A stretch of 64,000 nucleotides of DNA from assembly GCA_007693745.1 (NCBI GenBank), contig REDA01000054.1, positions 37,850 to 101,849 of the forward strand, given 5' to 3'. The stretch is from Balneolaceae bacterium (GTDB lineage Bacteria > Bacteroidota > Rhodothermia > Balneolales > Balneolaceae). How positions within the stretch are numbered: position 1 is the first letter of the stretch; every line of letters begins with the position of its first letter. Positions 54,487-63,989 of the stretch are shown here, one piece after another. The notes beneath the pieces were generated by a model that saw only the letters and a program-made list of their open reading frames with translations, was not told the DNA's origin and did not search any database. Position numbers and translations under genes: made by a program.

Positions 54487-55728
54487 TCAGGGGTACAGAA
54501 GATAGTGAGATCGGCTTTCCAAAAATGGTTCCAATTGAAAATCAAGGTCTTTGGCAGAGAGTTCTCCGCTGATCAGCCTGTCGATCTCCCTTGTGCCGGC
54601 CAGTAAGTAAAGGAAGTTCCGCAACTCATATTCATCCGTCGCATCCAGCATTAGAGTAAAAATTTCCAGCCCGGCTTTCACAGGGTCAAACCCGAAGTCA
54701 GAAACTGAAATTCTGATTCCATTTGAGAGCCTGTTTTCATGCTTTGGAGCGGGAGCCACACCCGGAATGGATACGGGAGTAAAGGATATCTCATCAATTC
54801 TGAGGCTTTCTGAAACAGCCTTCAGCCGTTCCAGCTGATCCGGGGTCAGACGGGTTCCGGGATCTCCTATAGTCAGGAACGGATCGGTTGTCCCCCGCCC
54901 TTCAGAGAGCGAAGTCCCCTCGTAGAATACGGTGCCTAAATAGACAAAAGCGTGCTCAAATGCCGGCAGGTTTGGTGAGGGTGGAACCCAGTTCAGCCCT
55001 GTGTCGGGCCATTTCATTTCTCTGCGCCACCCTTCCATTTCAACGACACGAATTACGGGCGGGTTCTCAAATTCAATCCAGCGCTCACCGGTCATCATCG
55101 CGGCCAGTTCACCCATCGTAAGGCCGTGAGCAATCGGTATCGGAAAAGGGCCCACAAACGAAATGAACTCTTCTTCGAGAATCCATCCGCTCACAAAATC
55201 CCCTCCGGCCGGATTGGGACGGTCGAGAATCCATACAGGCACGCGGTGCTCAGCTGCCGCTTCGAGAACCAGTCCCAGCGTGGCGATGTAGGTATAAAAA
55301 CGGGCACCCACATCCTGCATGTCGAAAATCAGCAGATCCACATACTTCAGCATCTCACCGGTCGGTTTTCTGGTGGAACCGTACAGAGAAAAAACAGGCA
55401 GACCAGAAGCCTGATCCACACCATCTTCGATGATCTCACCTGCCCCGGCTTCGCCCCTGAATCCGTGTTCCGGTGCGAAGAGAGCCGTTATGTTTACCCC
55501 TTCGGCCAGCAGGGTATCGAGTAAATGCGTTGACCCGATCCTGGCTGTTGGATTCATCACAAGCCCGACACGGAGCCCCTCCATCTCATCAAGATACCTC
55601 TCCAGAAGAACCTCCGCTCCCGTTCGCACCTCTGTTCTTTCCGGATTTATTTCAGCCGGTCCGGAACAGGCTGAGAGCTGCGGTATCCAGTAAAACAGAA
55701 AGATGAAAATCCGGATCAGAGAGGTCAT
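54487..55728 (-). CDS. NamZ-like exo-beta-N-acetylmuramidase (DUF1343), lipoprotein
   Basis: The 413-aa protein matches the DUF1343 family, of which Bacillus subtilis NamZ is an exo-beta-N-acetylmuramidase that removes terminal MurNAc from peptidoglycan fragments. Typical sections are GLVMNPTARIG, ALFAPEHGFRGEAGAGE (about 87-103), FSLYGSTRKPT, FDMQDVGARFYTYIATLG and WILDRPNPAGG. The signal ends in a lipobox (PQLSAC, Cys about residue 21), so it is exported and anchored. A role in muropeptide recycling or scavenging is likely. It follows ndk after 11 bp. Confidence 0.92.
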   Translation of the reverse strand: MTSLIRIFIFLFYWIPQLSACSGPAEINPERTEVRTGAEVLLERYLDEMEGLRVGLVMNPTARIGSTHLLDTLLAEGVNITALFAPEHGFRGEAGAGEIIEDGVDQASGLPVFSLYGSTRKPTGEMLKYVDLLIFDMQDVGARFYTYIATLGLVLEAAAEHRVPVWILDRPNPAGGDFVSGWILEEEFISFVGPFPIPIAHGLTMGELAAMMTGERWIEFENPPVIRVVEMEGWRREMKWPDTGLNWVPPSPNLPAFEHAFVYLGTVFYEGTSLSEGRGTTDPFLTIGDPGTRLTPDQLERLKAVSESLRIDEISFTPVSIPGVAPAPKHENRLSNGIRISVSDFGFDPVKAGLEIFTLMLDATDEYELRNFLYLLAGTREIDRLISGELSAKDLDFQLEPFLESRSHYLLYP

Positions 55729-55739
55729 GCCGGTTTTAT

Positions 55740-56171
55740 TCAGGCCAGATTTGCAACCACTTCTGATTCAGCAAAGAAATAGGCTGCTTCAATTTTGCCA
55801 TTTTCTACCGAATCGGAACCGTGGACAATATTTTCCCCAACCGAGTCGGCAAAATCCTTTCTGACTGTTCCTTCATCTGCATCAGCCGGATTCGTGGCAC
55901 CAATCAGTTTTCTGAAATCAGAAATAGCATTCTCTTTCTCCAGGATCATTGGCACACAGGGACCACTGCTCATAAAATCGGTCAGTTCATCATAAAAGGG
56001 TTTGCCCTTATGAACTGCATAAAACCCACCGGCCGTATCTTTGGTGAGCCGCGTCATTTTCATGGCTACAACTTTGAAACCGGCTTCCTGGATTCTTCTT
56101 GTCACTTCACCAATCAGATTTTTACGTACGCAATCGGGTTTCAGGATGGTTAATGTTCGTTCTACTGCCAT
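55740..56171 (-). CDS. ndk: Nucleoside diphosphate kinase
   Basis: Ndk transfers phosphate among nucleoside di- and triphosphates through a phosphohistidine. The 143-aa protein shows [18 protein letters not shown] (about 5-22), MKMTRLT, the [17 protein letters not shown] segment and the active-site His in [12 protein letters not shown] (about 115-126). It is 84 bp from asnS and 11 bp from the NamZ-like gene. Nothing unusual in it. Confidence 0.98.
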   Translation of the reverse strand: MAVERTLTILKPDCVRKNLIGEVTRRIQEAGFKVVAMKMTRLTKDTAGGFYAVHKGKPFYDELTDFMSSGPCVPMILEKENAISDFRKLIGATNPADADEGTVRKDFADSVGENIVHGSDSVENGKIEAAYFFAESEVVANLA

Positions 56172-56255
56172 AGTAAGCTTAATTAATTTTTGTGAATGTT
56201 AGTGTATATCATTAAAAGATAGCGTCTTTGAATGAAAAAGACCTCCGTTATCTCA

Positions 56256-57752
56256 TCATGGCCTGAGTCTTCCCAGCATTCTCGGAAAAGGAATGGTTTC
56301 CCGTACATGTGAGAGTCCGCAGATCCACCCTACAGTGCGCTCCAGGCCCAGACCAAAGCCGGCATGCGGCACTGTACCATATCGCCTCAGATCCAGATAC
56401 CAGCTGAAGACCTCCTCAGGCAGCTTGTGCTCAGCGATTCTGCTCTGCAGCTCTTCCAGACTGTCCTCCCGCTGACTCCCGCCGATGATCTCTCCGTACC
56501 CTTCGGGTGCGAGCACATCCAGGGCGAGTGCAAGTTTCTCATTTTCGGGATCACGTTTCATGTAGAACGCTTTTACCTCTGCGGGATAACGGTGAATCAT
56601 CAGCGGAGTATCGTACTGCATGGTCAGGATCGTCTCATCACTGCCACCGAAATCTCCTCCCCATTCAAATCCTGCCGCTGATTTTTTCCAGACGGGTATG
56701 TTACGCAGATCTTCTTCAATCTGATCCATCCGCGCATGAATCTCCTTGATCCGCTGATCGATCTGAGTCTTTCTCCACTTTTTAGCTGAACCGTGCTCTT
56801 TTTTAATTTCTTCCAGTTCTTCTTTTATTGTCCCCAGTTCTTCTGTTCGGTTTTGCTCCATTTCATGCAGCATGGAAGCCGTCTTATCACTTCTGAGCTG
56901 CTCCACAGCTTCTGTGTAGGAGAGACGGATAAAGGGATTCTCAACCGCTTTTGTGAGAAAGGTTGTATCGCGTTCCAGCAACTCAAGTTCACTTTTTTTC
57001 TCTTCGAGAACTGTTTTCACGATAAATTTTACAAATTTTTCGGCCAGATCCATATTCATATTCAGATCGTAAAATGCCATTTCCGGTTCAATCATCCAGA
57101 ACTCGGTGAGGTGACGGCGGGTTTTACTTTTTTCTGCCCTGAATGTAGGACCGAATGTGTAAATTTTTCCATGCGCCATCGCCATGGCTTCTCCATAGAG
57201 CTGTCCGCTTTGAGTAAGATAGGCCTTCTCGTCGAAGTAGTCGGTTTCAAAAAGCGTTGTGGTACCTTCTGCCGCATTTCCGGTAAAAATCGGGGCATCC
57301 ATTTGGATGAATCCTTCCTGCTGGAAAAAGCGGTGAATGGCGAACTGGATCGCATTTCGAACCTGCATGGCAGCCCACTGCCGGCGGCTGCGCAGCCAGA
57401 GATGGCGGTTTTCCATCAGAAACTCCACACCATGCTCCTTGGGAGTGATCGGATAGTTTTCGGCCACCTGAATAATCTGAAGGCCGGTAGCGTGCAGCTC
57501 ATAACCACCAACGCTTCTCTCATCTTCCAGTACTTTGCCGGTAATCTCCACAGAGCTTTCCTGTTTGAGTGTGCCTGCCGCCTGAAAGACTTCCGCGGGA
57601 ACATCTTCTGCAGAAACGATACACTGGCAAAGGCCGCTTCCGTCTCTAAGTTCGAGAAAATGGATCGCCTTGCTGCTGCGAATGTTGTAGATCCATCCTT
57701 TAAGGGTTACAATGGAGTCTTTGTGAGCACTGAGTTCTCTGATGGTTGTCAT
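56256..57752 (-). CDS. asnS: Asparaginyl-tRNA synthetase
   Basis: AsnS charges tRNA-Asn. The 498-aa class IIb enzyme has an N-terminal OB-fold anticodon-binding domain ([20 protein letters not shown], about 16-35), then the catalytic domain with motif 2 ([20 protein letters not shown], about 207-226), [10 protein letters not shown], and motif 3 [16 protein letters not shown]. An insertion of about 60 Glu/Lys-rich residues (about 295-360), predicted helical, lies in the catalytic domain, as in other AsnS of this lineage. The gene is a single unit, 26 bp downstream of the M16 protease. Confidence 0.97.
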   Translation of the reverse strand: MTTIRELSAHKDSIVTLKGWIYNIRSSKAIHFLELRDGSGLCQCIVSAEDVPAEVFQAAGTLKQESSVEITGKVLEDERSVGGYELHATGLQIIQVAENYPITPKEHGVEFLMENRHLWLRSRRQWAAMQVRNAIQFAIHRFFQQEGFIQMDAPIFTGNAAEGTTTLFETDYFDEKAYLTQSGQLYGEAMAMAHGKIYTFGPTFRAEKSKTRRHLTEFWMIEPEMAFYDLNMNMDLAEKFVKFIVKTVLEEKKSELELLERDTTFLTKAVENPFIRLSYTEAVEQLRSDKTASMLHEMEQNRTEELGTIKEELEEIKKEHGSAKKWRKTQIDQRIKEIHARMDQIEEDLRNIPVWKKSAAGFEWGGDFGGSDETILTMQYDTPLMIHRYPAEVKAFYMKRDPENEKLALALDVLAPEGYGEIIGGSQREDSLEELQSRIAEHKLPEEVFSWYLDLRRYGTVPHAGFGLGLERTVGWICGLSHVRETIPFPRMLGRLRP

Positions 57753-57778
57753 AATTAAAATAAAGTTCGGTTTAGAGT

Positions 57779-59065
57779 TTATTTCTTTTCAGGAAGCAGT
57801 AATGTTTCGGAGTAGATCTCCGGATCGAAGAACTCCCCTGAAAAAGTGAGCAGTTCTTCTGCGGTTACCGCGTCGATGTTTTCCACAAGCTCGTTCAATG
57901 TCACGAATCGGTCAAAGTAAATCTCACTCTTGGCAAGGCGTGTCATCCGGTTGCTGGTGTTCTCCTGCGAGAGGAGAAGTTTGCCTTTTAACTGCGCCTT
58001 TGCTTCACTCAGCTCTTTTTCATTCACCTTCTCATTCTGCATCCGGATAAATTCCTCCCGGATCAGATCCCTGACATGATCTACATATCCGATATCTGTT
58101 CCGGTGTACACTCCAAAAAGTCCGGTATCAATATAGGTCTGGTTGAACGGGTTGATAGAGTAACAATAGCCATATTTTTCCCGGATGTTCTGATGCAGCC
58201 GTGAACTCATTCCCCCTCCCAAAATGGTATTGGCAAGCAGAAGCACGTATTTATCCGGGTGCTCAAAATTGAGAGCCCGTCTGCCAACGATCATGTGCGT
58301 CTGCTCGATCGGTTTCTTAATCTCTTTTCGGGTAACCTCATAGGGTGAAAGGGGTTGCTCACCGTTTTGGGTAGATCCGTTCAGTGGACTGCTCAGCAGT
58401 TCTGAGGATAATTTTACAACCTCATCATGATCTGCGTTTCCGGCTACAGCGATCAGCAGGTTATCCGGCTTGTACCGCTCCTGCATGTAATGGAAAAGAT
58501 CTTCCCTGTGGAATTCCTTCACCGTTTCATCAAACCCGATGATGGGCCGTCCGATCGGATGGCCTTTAAAAATCTGGTTACTGAACTCTTCGAAGACAAC
58601 ATCATCCGGACTGTCTCTGTACATTTTCATCTCTTCGAGTACAACTTTTTTCTCCTTTTCCATCTCCTCTTCCGGAAACGTAGAGCTGCGTACCATGTCG
58701 CTGAGTACATCCATAGCCGTTCCCAGTTTGGAATCGAGACAGCGTGCATAGTAGCAGGTGTACTCAGTGGATGTAAAGGCATTCAGGTATCCGCCTACCG
58801 ACTCCATACTCTGAGCTATCTCATAGGCCGTCCGTCGCCCGGTCCCCTTGAATAGCATATGTTCCAGAAAATGGGTAATCCCCGCTTTCTGATCATTTTC
58901 ATTCCGGCTTCCGGTTTTCACCCATATTCCCACAGAAATACTCTTCACACTGTCTATCTGTTCACTTACCACCTTCATCCCGCCGGGAAGGGTTGTTTTC
59001 CGGATCTGTTCTGTCATATCGGTGCTTTTCATTTTTAAAAACTGCTTCTGTTCAGGTTGTTTCAT
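57779..59065 (-). CDS. M16-family zinc protease
   Basis: The 428-aa protein has the inverted zinc motif [11 protein letters not shown] (about 66-76) with the downstream Glu, and the [15 protein letters not shown] segment. It belongs to the M16B/PqqL-like processing peptidases (mitochondrial MPP-like, BSU16710-like). No signal peptide is evident, so it is probably cytoplasmic. Later in-frame ATGs at 59032 and 59017 are plausible starts; the A-rich leader before 59032 makes that one attractive. It precedes asnS by 26 bp. Confidence 0.95.
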   Translation of the reverse strand: MKQPEQKQFLKMKSTDMTEQIRKTTLPGGMKVVSEQIDSVKSISVGIWVKTGSRNENDQKAGITHFLEHMLFKGTGRRTAYEIAQSMESVGGYLNAFTSTEYTCYYARCLDSKLGTAMDVLSDMVRSSTFPEEEMEKEKKVVLEEMKMYRDSPDDVVFEEFSNQIFKGHPIGRPIIGFDETVKEFHREDLFHYMQERYKPDNLLIAVAGNADHDEVVKLSSELLSSPLNGSTQNGEQPLSPYEVTRKEIKKPIEQTHMIVGRRALNFEHPDKYVLLLANTILGGGMSSRLHQNIREKYGYCYSINPFNQTYIDTGLFGVYTGTDIGYVDHVRDLIREEFIRMQNEKVNEKELSEAKAQLKGKLLLSQENTSNRMTRLAKSEIYFDRFVTLNELVENIDAVTAEELLTFSGEFFDPEIYSETLLLPEKK

Positions 59066-59486
59066 TCTGATTCGAATGGAGTTTCCTGCTCAAAAACTCC
59101 CATTTCGGGTAATGGAACCTCCATCGGCCTGCCGGGCATTCATTTTTGCCATCGGTTTCTGCCTGACTCTTTTTAAAGGCTCTGTATTTTTCTTAGCTTG
59201 TAAAAATAACAATTGTCTGGCACAATCAGACGAGGAATTATCAGGGAGCTTTGAAAAACTGTTCTTTTGCCCAGTATCTTCGTTGTCGCAACTTTAAAAT
59301 CCTCACGGTTGGCAAACTGGCTGCGGTTTAAAAGTTGCTTCCGCCTTGATCTTGAGCAAAACTCCTGGTTTATAAAAGCCCCCTATCAATTTTAGAAGAT
59401 CTGTTTTCCGAATCATGGAATAAACAAAATAACAGCGGTAAGCGTTATTGCGTCACTCTTAATTTCAAATCGTATTGAGTTATCAA
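59066..59486. other. 421-bp divergent intergenic region with repeat copy A
   Basis: This region separates the M16 protease (leftward) from the small membrane protein (rightward). It contains the intact repeat at 59244-59384. A short hairpin near 59077-59104 (GGAGTTT with AAACTCC) lies in the protease leader. A 90-codon open frame covering the left half has no recognisable domain and is taken as chance. Confidence 0.7.
59244..59384 (+). repeat. Intact copy (A) of the ~140-bp dispersed palindromic repeat
   Basis: The copy starts GGGAGCTTTGAAAAACTG and ends near CTGGTTTATAAAAGCCCCC. The outer ends are imperfect inverted repeats, and inner arms GCAACTTTAAAA and GGTTTAAAAGTTGC are also inverted, so the whole unit can fold as a long hairpin with internal loops. 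It matches 61838-61980 (reverse strand) along its full length. It lies 102 bp before the gene at 59487 and points toward it. Confidence 0.9.
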
Positions 59487-59903
59487 ATGCGGAATAAATA
59501 TTCTCTTTTTTTTCTCCTGTTTTTTTCAGGCCTTCTCCTCTACTATTTCCTGTTTGTGAGGGTAAGCCCCGAAACCAAAAACCGCCTGATTGTTGAGCAG
59601 CAACTTTCCGCGGCCCTGGATCAGGCTGAGGCTATGTGGGTCAGGCCCGCCCTGATGGAAGGTGCGGGACGAGATTTCACCCGGCTGGACGAGGATGAGA
59701 TTCTGCTGAGTCTCCGTTTGAGGGGAGAACTCTCAGAAGCAAATGGAAAACCCATTCTGCTAAACGACCATGCGGCCTATTCGGTGATGATACTCTCCCC
59801 CGAAAGCCTCATGCTGGAAGCAACCCCCAGTGCCGGATCAGAAAAAATCACCGTGACGCTTTGGCGCAGTGATGGCGTCTGGATCAGAGAACCGGACTTT
59901 TAA
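59487..59903 (+). CDS. Hypothetical membrane-anchored protein
   Basis: The protein, 138 aa, is not recognised. It has an uncleaved-looking N-terminal hydrophobic segment (SLFFLLFFSGLLLYYFLFV, about residues 5-23), then a soluble section with a helical beginning (TKNRLIVEQQLSAALDQAEA) and beta-rich remainder ending WIREPDF. It would face the periplasm. The ATG at 59487 is preferred over a TTG at 59475. It ends one base before the alpha-amylase stop on the opposite strand and lies inside the inverted repeat pair. Confidence 0.65.
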   Translation: MRNKYSLFFLLFFSGLLLYYFLFVRVSPETKNRLIVEQQLSAALDQAEAMWVRPALMEGAGRDFTRLDEDEILLSLRLRGELSEANGKPILLNDHAAYSVMILSPESLMLEATPSAGSEKITVTLWRSDGVWIREPDF

Positions 59904-61787
59904 TCATCTCAGCTCCAGAATCATGGCCGTCCGGGCATGAAGCTGTACTGTTTCACCGATATCAACTTTTGATCCGCTGATGACATCATAACCGGCAGTG
60001 TACTTTTCCAGAAACTCATTGAAGCGACCCGTGGAAAGCGTTCCTGCTTCATCTGCTCCATTGATGATCACCATCACCGTCTCCTCTTCATTGTGCCGGA
60101 AATAGACGTACACATTATTCTCAGGGATAAAATGCGTCAGTGCTCCGAAGTGTATCACCTCTTTCTCTTTTCTCCACTCTGCAATATTTCTGAGATATTC
60201 AAAAGTCTCCTGGATGGGAAGGTTTCTCTCTTCACCAAGAGCCAGCCGCCCCTCTTCCGTGAACGCATCAATCGCATCACCGGGCCATCCTCCCGGGAAA
60301 ATCCTGCGCTTATCCGGGTCATTCGCTCCGCCCGCTTTCATAATTTCGGTTCCGTAATAGATCTGCGGAATTCCCCGGGTGGTTAGCAGTATGGCCAGTC
60401 CCAGGCGATATTTCGCAGGATCCTCACCTATACTGGTCATAAAGCGAACCAGATCGTGATTATCCACAAATATCACATTCAGATTGGGATCGGTATAGAG
60501 GAAGTCCTGCCCCAGCGTATAGTAAATACGTGCGAGCCCGGTATCCCATCCGGCATCTTCATTCAGTCCGGCAACGATCGACCTCCAGAGCGGAAAATCG
60601 GTCACACTCGGCAGATAGGAGTTATAGCCGCTTTGTGTGGGGAAGTTGTACTGCCACCAGGCTGTGGTCGCTGCATTTTGCATCCAGACCTCCCCCACAA
60701 TATTAAAGTCCGGATATTCCCTGAAAACCCTGCGTGCCCATTCTGCCATATAGTCTTTGTAAGGGTACGGATGTGTGTCCATACGAATACCATCAATTCC
60801 GCTGTACTCTATCCACCAGATCGTATTTTGAATCAGATAATCTGCCAGAAGCGGATTCCGCTGATTCAGATCGGGCATCTCATCCACAAACCATCCCTGC
60901 ACCATTGAATTTAAATCCGCCTGAGAAGCATAGGGATCCATCAGTACATCGGTCCGGTAGTTGGTGTTGCCGACAACGGCCTGATCATGAACCCAGTCAG
61001 ACATCGGCAAATCCCTGATAAACCAGTGATGGGTTCCCACATGATTATGAATCTTATCCATAATCACCTTCATGCCCATCTCCTGAGACCGCCGTATCAG
61101 CTCCACAAATTCCTCATTGCTCCCAAACCGCCGATCTACCCGATACATATCCGTTGCAGCATACCCGTGATAAAATCCTGCACCAATACTGTAGTTGTAA
61201 GGCATGTCATTTTCGAAAATGGGATTAAACCAGATTGCGGTCATCCCGAGGTCTTTGATATATTCGAGCCGATCCATCACACCTTTTAAATCTCCACCCT
61301 TTCTCGCATAAGGCTCCTCCATGTTCACTCCCTCAATCATACCGGGGATTTCATCATTCTCCGGGTCTCCGTTTGCAAAGCGGTCGGGCATCAAAAGGTA
61401 GATCACATCACTGGCATCAAAGCCCTGATGCCGGGTCTCAGAACCCTCTCTCTCCAAAAGCGTGTACTCTGCAGTGAGAGTCTGTTCCCCTTTCGTAAAG
61501 ATCAGAGGAAAAGATCCGGGTGAGGCGTTTTTGGAAATATCCAGATAGACAAAAAGGTAATTTGGATTTTCCACCGAGATCACTTGCAGAACCCGAATAT
61601 CATCATGATCCACATGAAGTCTCGAACTGCCGATGTTCTCCCCATATACCAGCAGCTGTAACCGGGTTTCCTCAAAACCGGTCCACCAGAACTCCGGTTC
61701 AATGCGATCGATAGAAACAGTCTGAGCCTCAGTAACGGAAAAACTGCAGAGCAGGATCAGAGCCGATAATAGGTTTATTTTTATCAT
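59904..61787 (-). CDS. Secreted alpha-amylase-family glycoside hydrolase (SusA/neopullulanase-like)
   Basis: The 627-aa GH13 enzyme has a Sec signal (cleavage near VTEAQ, residue 22), an N-terminal cyclomaltodextrinase-type immunoglobulin domain (about 25-115, IEPEFWWTGF), the TIM barrel, and a C-terminal beta domain. All four conserved regions are intact: DKIHNHVG (I), GIRMDTHPY with the nucleophile Asp (II), IVGEVWM with the acid Glu (III) and VDNHDLVRF (IV). It would cleave starch oligosaccharides, pullulan or cyclodextrins in the periplasm. No susC/susD pair is near. A repeat copy lies 50 bp upstream. Confidence 0.95.
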   Translation of the reverse strand: MIKINLLSALILLCSFSVTEAQTVSIDRIEPEFWWTGFEETRLQLLVYGENIGSSRLHVDHDDIRVLQVISVENPNYLFVYLDISKNASPGSFPLIFTKGEQTLTAEYTLLEREGSETRHQGFDASDVIYLLMPDRFANGDPENDEIPGMIEGVNMEEPYARKGGDLKGVMDRLEYIKDLGMTAIWFNPIFENDMPYNYSIGAGFYHGYAATDMYRVDRRFGSNEEFVELIRRSQEMGMKVIMDKIHNHVGTHHWFIRDLPMSDWVHDQAVVGNTNYRTDVLMDPYASQADLNSMVQGWFVDEMPDLNQRNPLLADYLIQNTIWWIEYSGIDGIRMDTHPYPYKDYMAEWARRVFREYPDFNIVGEVWMQNAATTAWWQYNFPTQSGYNSYLPSVTDFPLWRSIVAGLNEDAGWDTGLARIYYTLGQDFLYTDPNLNVIFVDNHDLVRFMTSIGEDPAKYRLGLAILLTTRGIPQIYYGTEIMKAGGANDPDKRRIFPGGWPGDAIDAFTEEGRLALGEERNLPIQETFEYLRNIAEWRKEKEVIHFGALTHFIPENNVYVYFRHNEEETVMVIINGADEAGTLSTGRFNEFLEKYTAGYDVISGSKVDIGETVQLHARTAMILELR

Positions 61788-62150
61788 AAGGATAGGTTTT
61801 CTAAGTTTTGGTCTGTAGCCTAATATGCTGTTTTAGTGAGCTTTGAAAAACCGGGAGTCTTGCACAAGATCAAGGTGGAAGCAACTTTAAAACCGCAGCC
61901 TGCCTGCCAACCGTTCGGATTTTAAATTTGCGACAACGAAGAAATTGGGCAAATGAACAGTTTTCCAAAGCCCCCTTTTAACGGGTTGTCTGACCGTTGC
62001 CTTCCTTAACCCAAAAGCAAACTCATGCATCCGGTCTGGTCTGCGAATGGTGACACCTCATTTAGTCGTAAAGGAAATATAAGAGTTCAAACATTAAAAG
62101 GTTAACCCTTCCGTTCAGGCTGTTATCCTTTAATTCCGTACTTTCCCCTT
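61788..62150. other. 363-bp divergent intergenic region with repeat copy B
   Basis: The region separates the amylase (leftward) from the methyltransferase (rightward). Its left half contains the repeat at 61838-61980. The right half, 61981-62150, is AT-rich toward the methyltransferase start and presumably holds its promoter. No gene, RNA or terminator was recognised in it. Confidence 0.7.
61838..61980 (-). repeat. Intact copy (B) of the ~140-bp dispersed palindromic repeat
   Basis: Read on the minus strand it begins TAAAAGGGGGCTTTGGAAAACTG, in part, contains TTCTTCGTTGTCGCAAATTTAAAATCC and GGCTGCGGTTTTAAAGTTGC, and ends GGTTTTTCAAAGCTC. Confidence 0.5.
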
Positions 62151-62789
62151 ATGATCAGTTGCCCGCTATGCAAGGAACCGGAGACGAGCTTCGTCCTCTC
62201 TGATGCGATACACACCTACTATGAGTGTCCTGAGTGCCGAATCGTCTTTGCGGATCCGGGAGGTTTTCTCAAACCGGCGGATGAAAAATCACGTTATGAT
62301 ACCCATCAGAATGACCCCGGGGATAACGGGTATCTGAAGTTTCTGAATCAGCTCGCTATCCCCGTTCAGAACCACCTCCGCACCGGTGCCGTGGGACTGG
62401 ATTACGGATCAGGGCCCGGACCTGCCATGGATCTCCTTTTCAAAAAAGGAGGATGGGAGATGGAGAATTATGATCCCTTCTATGACAAGAGGCCGGAACT
62501 GCTCAGTAAGACCTATGATTTCATCACCTGTTCGGAGACCGCAGAACATTTTTATCATCCGATCCGCGAATTCACAAACCTGTGGAGTATGTTAAGGCCG
62601 GGAGGGATTCTCGGTATTATGACGCTCATGCTGACCGAAACTGTGGATTTTGAAAGCTGGCATTACCGCCGGGATGATACACATGTGGTTTTTTACAGGC
62701 CGGAGTCGTTTATCTGGCTGGCCGGGCTGTTTGGCGCTGCCTGTGAGATTCACTCTGACCGGGTGATTTTGCTCAAAAAACCAGGCTGA
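62151..62789 (+). CDS. Class I SAM methyltransferase with N-terminal zinc ribbon
   Basis: The 212-aa protein begins with four Cys in two pairs (CPLC at 4-7 and CPEC at about 26-29), a zinc ribbon. A methyltransferase domain follows: SAM loop GLDYGSGPGPAMDLL (about 79-93), then FITCSETAEHFYHP and LRPGGILGIMTLM. This resembles bacterial methyltransferases of the UbiE/Methyltransf_23 type. The substrate is unknown. It stands 83 bp before the DoxX-like gene. Confidence 0.9.
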   Translation: MISCPLCKEPETSFVLSDAIHTYYECPECRIVFADPGGFLKPADEKSRYDTHQNDPGDNGYLKFLNQLAIPVQNHLRTGAVGLDYGSGPGPAMDLLFKKGGWEMENYDPFYDKRPELLSKTYDFITCSETAEHFYHPIREFTNLWSMLRPGGILGIMTLMLTETVDFESWHYRRDDTHVVFYRPESFIWLAGLFGAACEIHSDRVILLKKPG

Positions 62790-62872
62790 ACGGATCCTCC
62801 GGAGCTGAACAGGCAGAGATATGAGCGATGAGACTTTCTATGATTTGCACTATATTCCAATAAAAACTATCC

Positions 62873-63268
62873 ATGAGTTCATTTATAACCGACCGAATCG
62901 GCAGACTGCTTTTTGCGGTTCCCTTTGGCATCTTTGGAATCATACATTTTCTCAACGCCGACAACTTGATCGGGGCTGTGCCTTCCTTTATCCCGGGGGG
63001 TGCCGTTTGGGTGTACATGACCGGTATTGCGCTTCTCGGAGCCAGTTATGCGATCGTATCCCAAACCAGGGTATACGCTGTGAGCCTGCTCCTTAGCAGC
63101 ATGATTCTGATTTTTGCCCTGACTGTGCATCTTCCTGGTGTTCTCGACGGACATCCCACAGCACTTCCAAATCTGTTGAAAGATCTTTCCCTTGCCGGTG
63201 GTGCTCTTCTTCTGGCCGGAATGTATCAGGAACTGGATGAAGGGACGGCTGATTCCGAAACCCTGTGA
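62873..63268 (+). CDS. DoxX-like small membrane protein
   Basis: The 131-aa protein has four hydrophobic segments (about 9-26, 45-63, 70-88 and 98-112) with the DoxX-like opening GRLLFAVPFGIFGIIHFLNA and a C-terminal LPNLLKDLSLAGGALLLAG. Functions of this family are ill-defined; some members act in redox or quinone-related processes. It lies between the methyltransferase and the membrane/GNAT protein on the same strand. Confidence 0.8.
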   Translation: MSSFITDRIGRLLFAVPFGIFGIIHFLNADNLIGAVPSFIPGGAVWVYMTGIALLGASYAIVSQTRVYAVSLLLSSMILIFALTVHLPGVLDGHPTALPNLLKDLSLAGGALLLAGMYQELDEGTADSETL

Positions 63269-63350
63269 GATCCGAAATCCGGGTGAGATATACCATCGGC
63301 AGAGATCAACGGTTTCATAAACAGCATCAAAGGTTAAAATTTTCGGATCT

Positions 63351-63989
63351 ATGGAGCCTGCATTTTACTACGAACTGATCGGTTACCTTGCCTCCGCTCT
63401 GGTAGCAGGATCCCTGATGATGAGTGCCATCATCCGCCTGCGCATTGTGAACCTGGCCGGCGCGTTTACCTTCTCCATTTACGGTATTCTGATCGGTTCC
63501 ATCCCTGTGGCTGCGATGAATGCCTTCATTGTGCTCATCAATCTCTACTATCTCTACGGGATTTACACCAAAAAAGATTTTTTCAGCCTCCTTTTTGAAC
63601 AGCGCGATTCAGAATATCTGAAAACCTTTCTCACTCACTACCGCAAGGAGATCGAAACGTTTCAGCCTGATTTCTCATTTGACGAAGATCACAACTTTTC
63701 ACTGTTTGTACTGAGTGAGATGGTTCCGGCCGGACTCCTTCTTGGGAATCTTTATGAAGACGGGAGTCTTGTGCTTGACCTCGATTTTGTGGCTCCCAGT
63801 TACAGGGATTTTAAAATCGGAACCTTTCTTTACCAGGATAACAGGGGCTTTTTTACAGAGAAGGGGATCTGCAGGATTGTGACTTCGGCGGGTAATGAAG
63901 AGCACAATCACTATCTTGAGGAGATGGGGTTTCTCCGTACTCCTGAGGCATCCAATACCTACAAACTCACATTTAAATCTGAGGAATAA
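63351..63989 (+). CDS. YgjV-like membrane segment fused to a GNAT-like domain
   Basis: The 212-aa protein begins with three hydrophobic segments (about 8-27, 32-50 and 56-73) resembling YgjV-type inner-membrane proteins. A soluble domain (about 80-212) has the pattern of a GNAT acetyltransferase: LVLDLDFVAPSYRDFKIGTF, in part, then RGFFTEKGICRIVTSAG and NHYLEEMGFLR. The usual acetyl-CoA loop (Q/RxxGxG/A) is degenerate, so activity is doubtful. After the stop, an ATG at 63992 two bases further on probably starts another gene that runs out of the window (only Met-Glu-Thr visible). Confidence 0.75.
   Translation: MEPAFYYELIGYLASALVAGSLMMSAIIRLRIVNLAGAFTFSIYGILIGSIPVAAMNAFIVLINLYYLYGIYTKKDFFSLLFEQRDSEYLKTFLTHYRKEIETFQPDFSFDEDHNFSLFVLSEMVPAGLLLGNLYEDGSLVLDLDFVAPSYRDFKIGTFLYQDNRGFFTEKGICRIVTSAGNEEHNHYLEEMGFLRTPEASNTYKLTFKSEE

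Noticed and set aside
56793..57758. Long plus-strand open frame (321 codons) opposite asnS
   Set aside because: It is the antisense of a well-supported asnS, has no recognisable domain, and owes its length to the codon pattern of asnS.
59077..59104. Short hairpin in the leader of the M16 protease gene
   Set aside because: A 7-bp stem with no conserved context; chance is likely.
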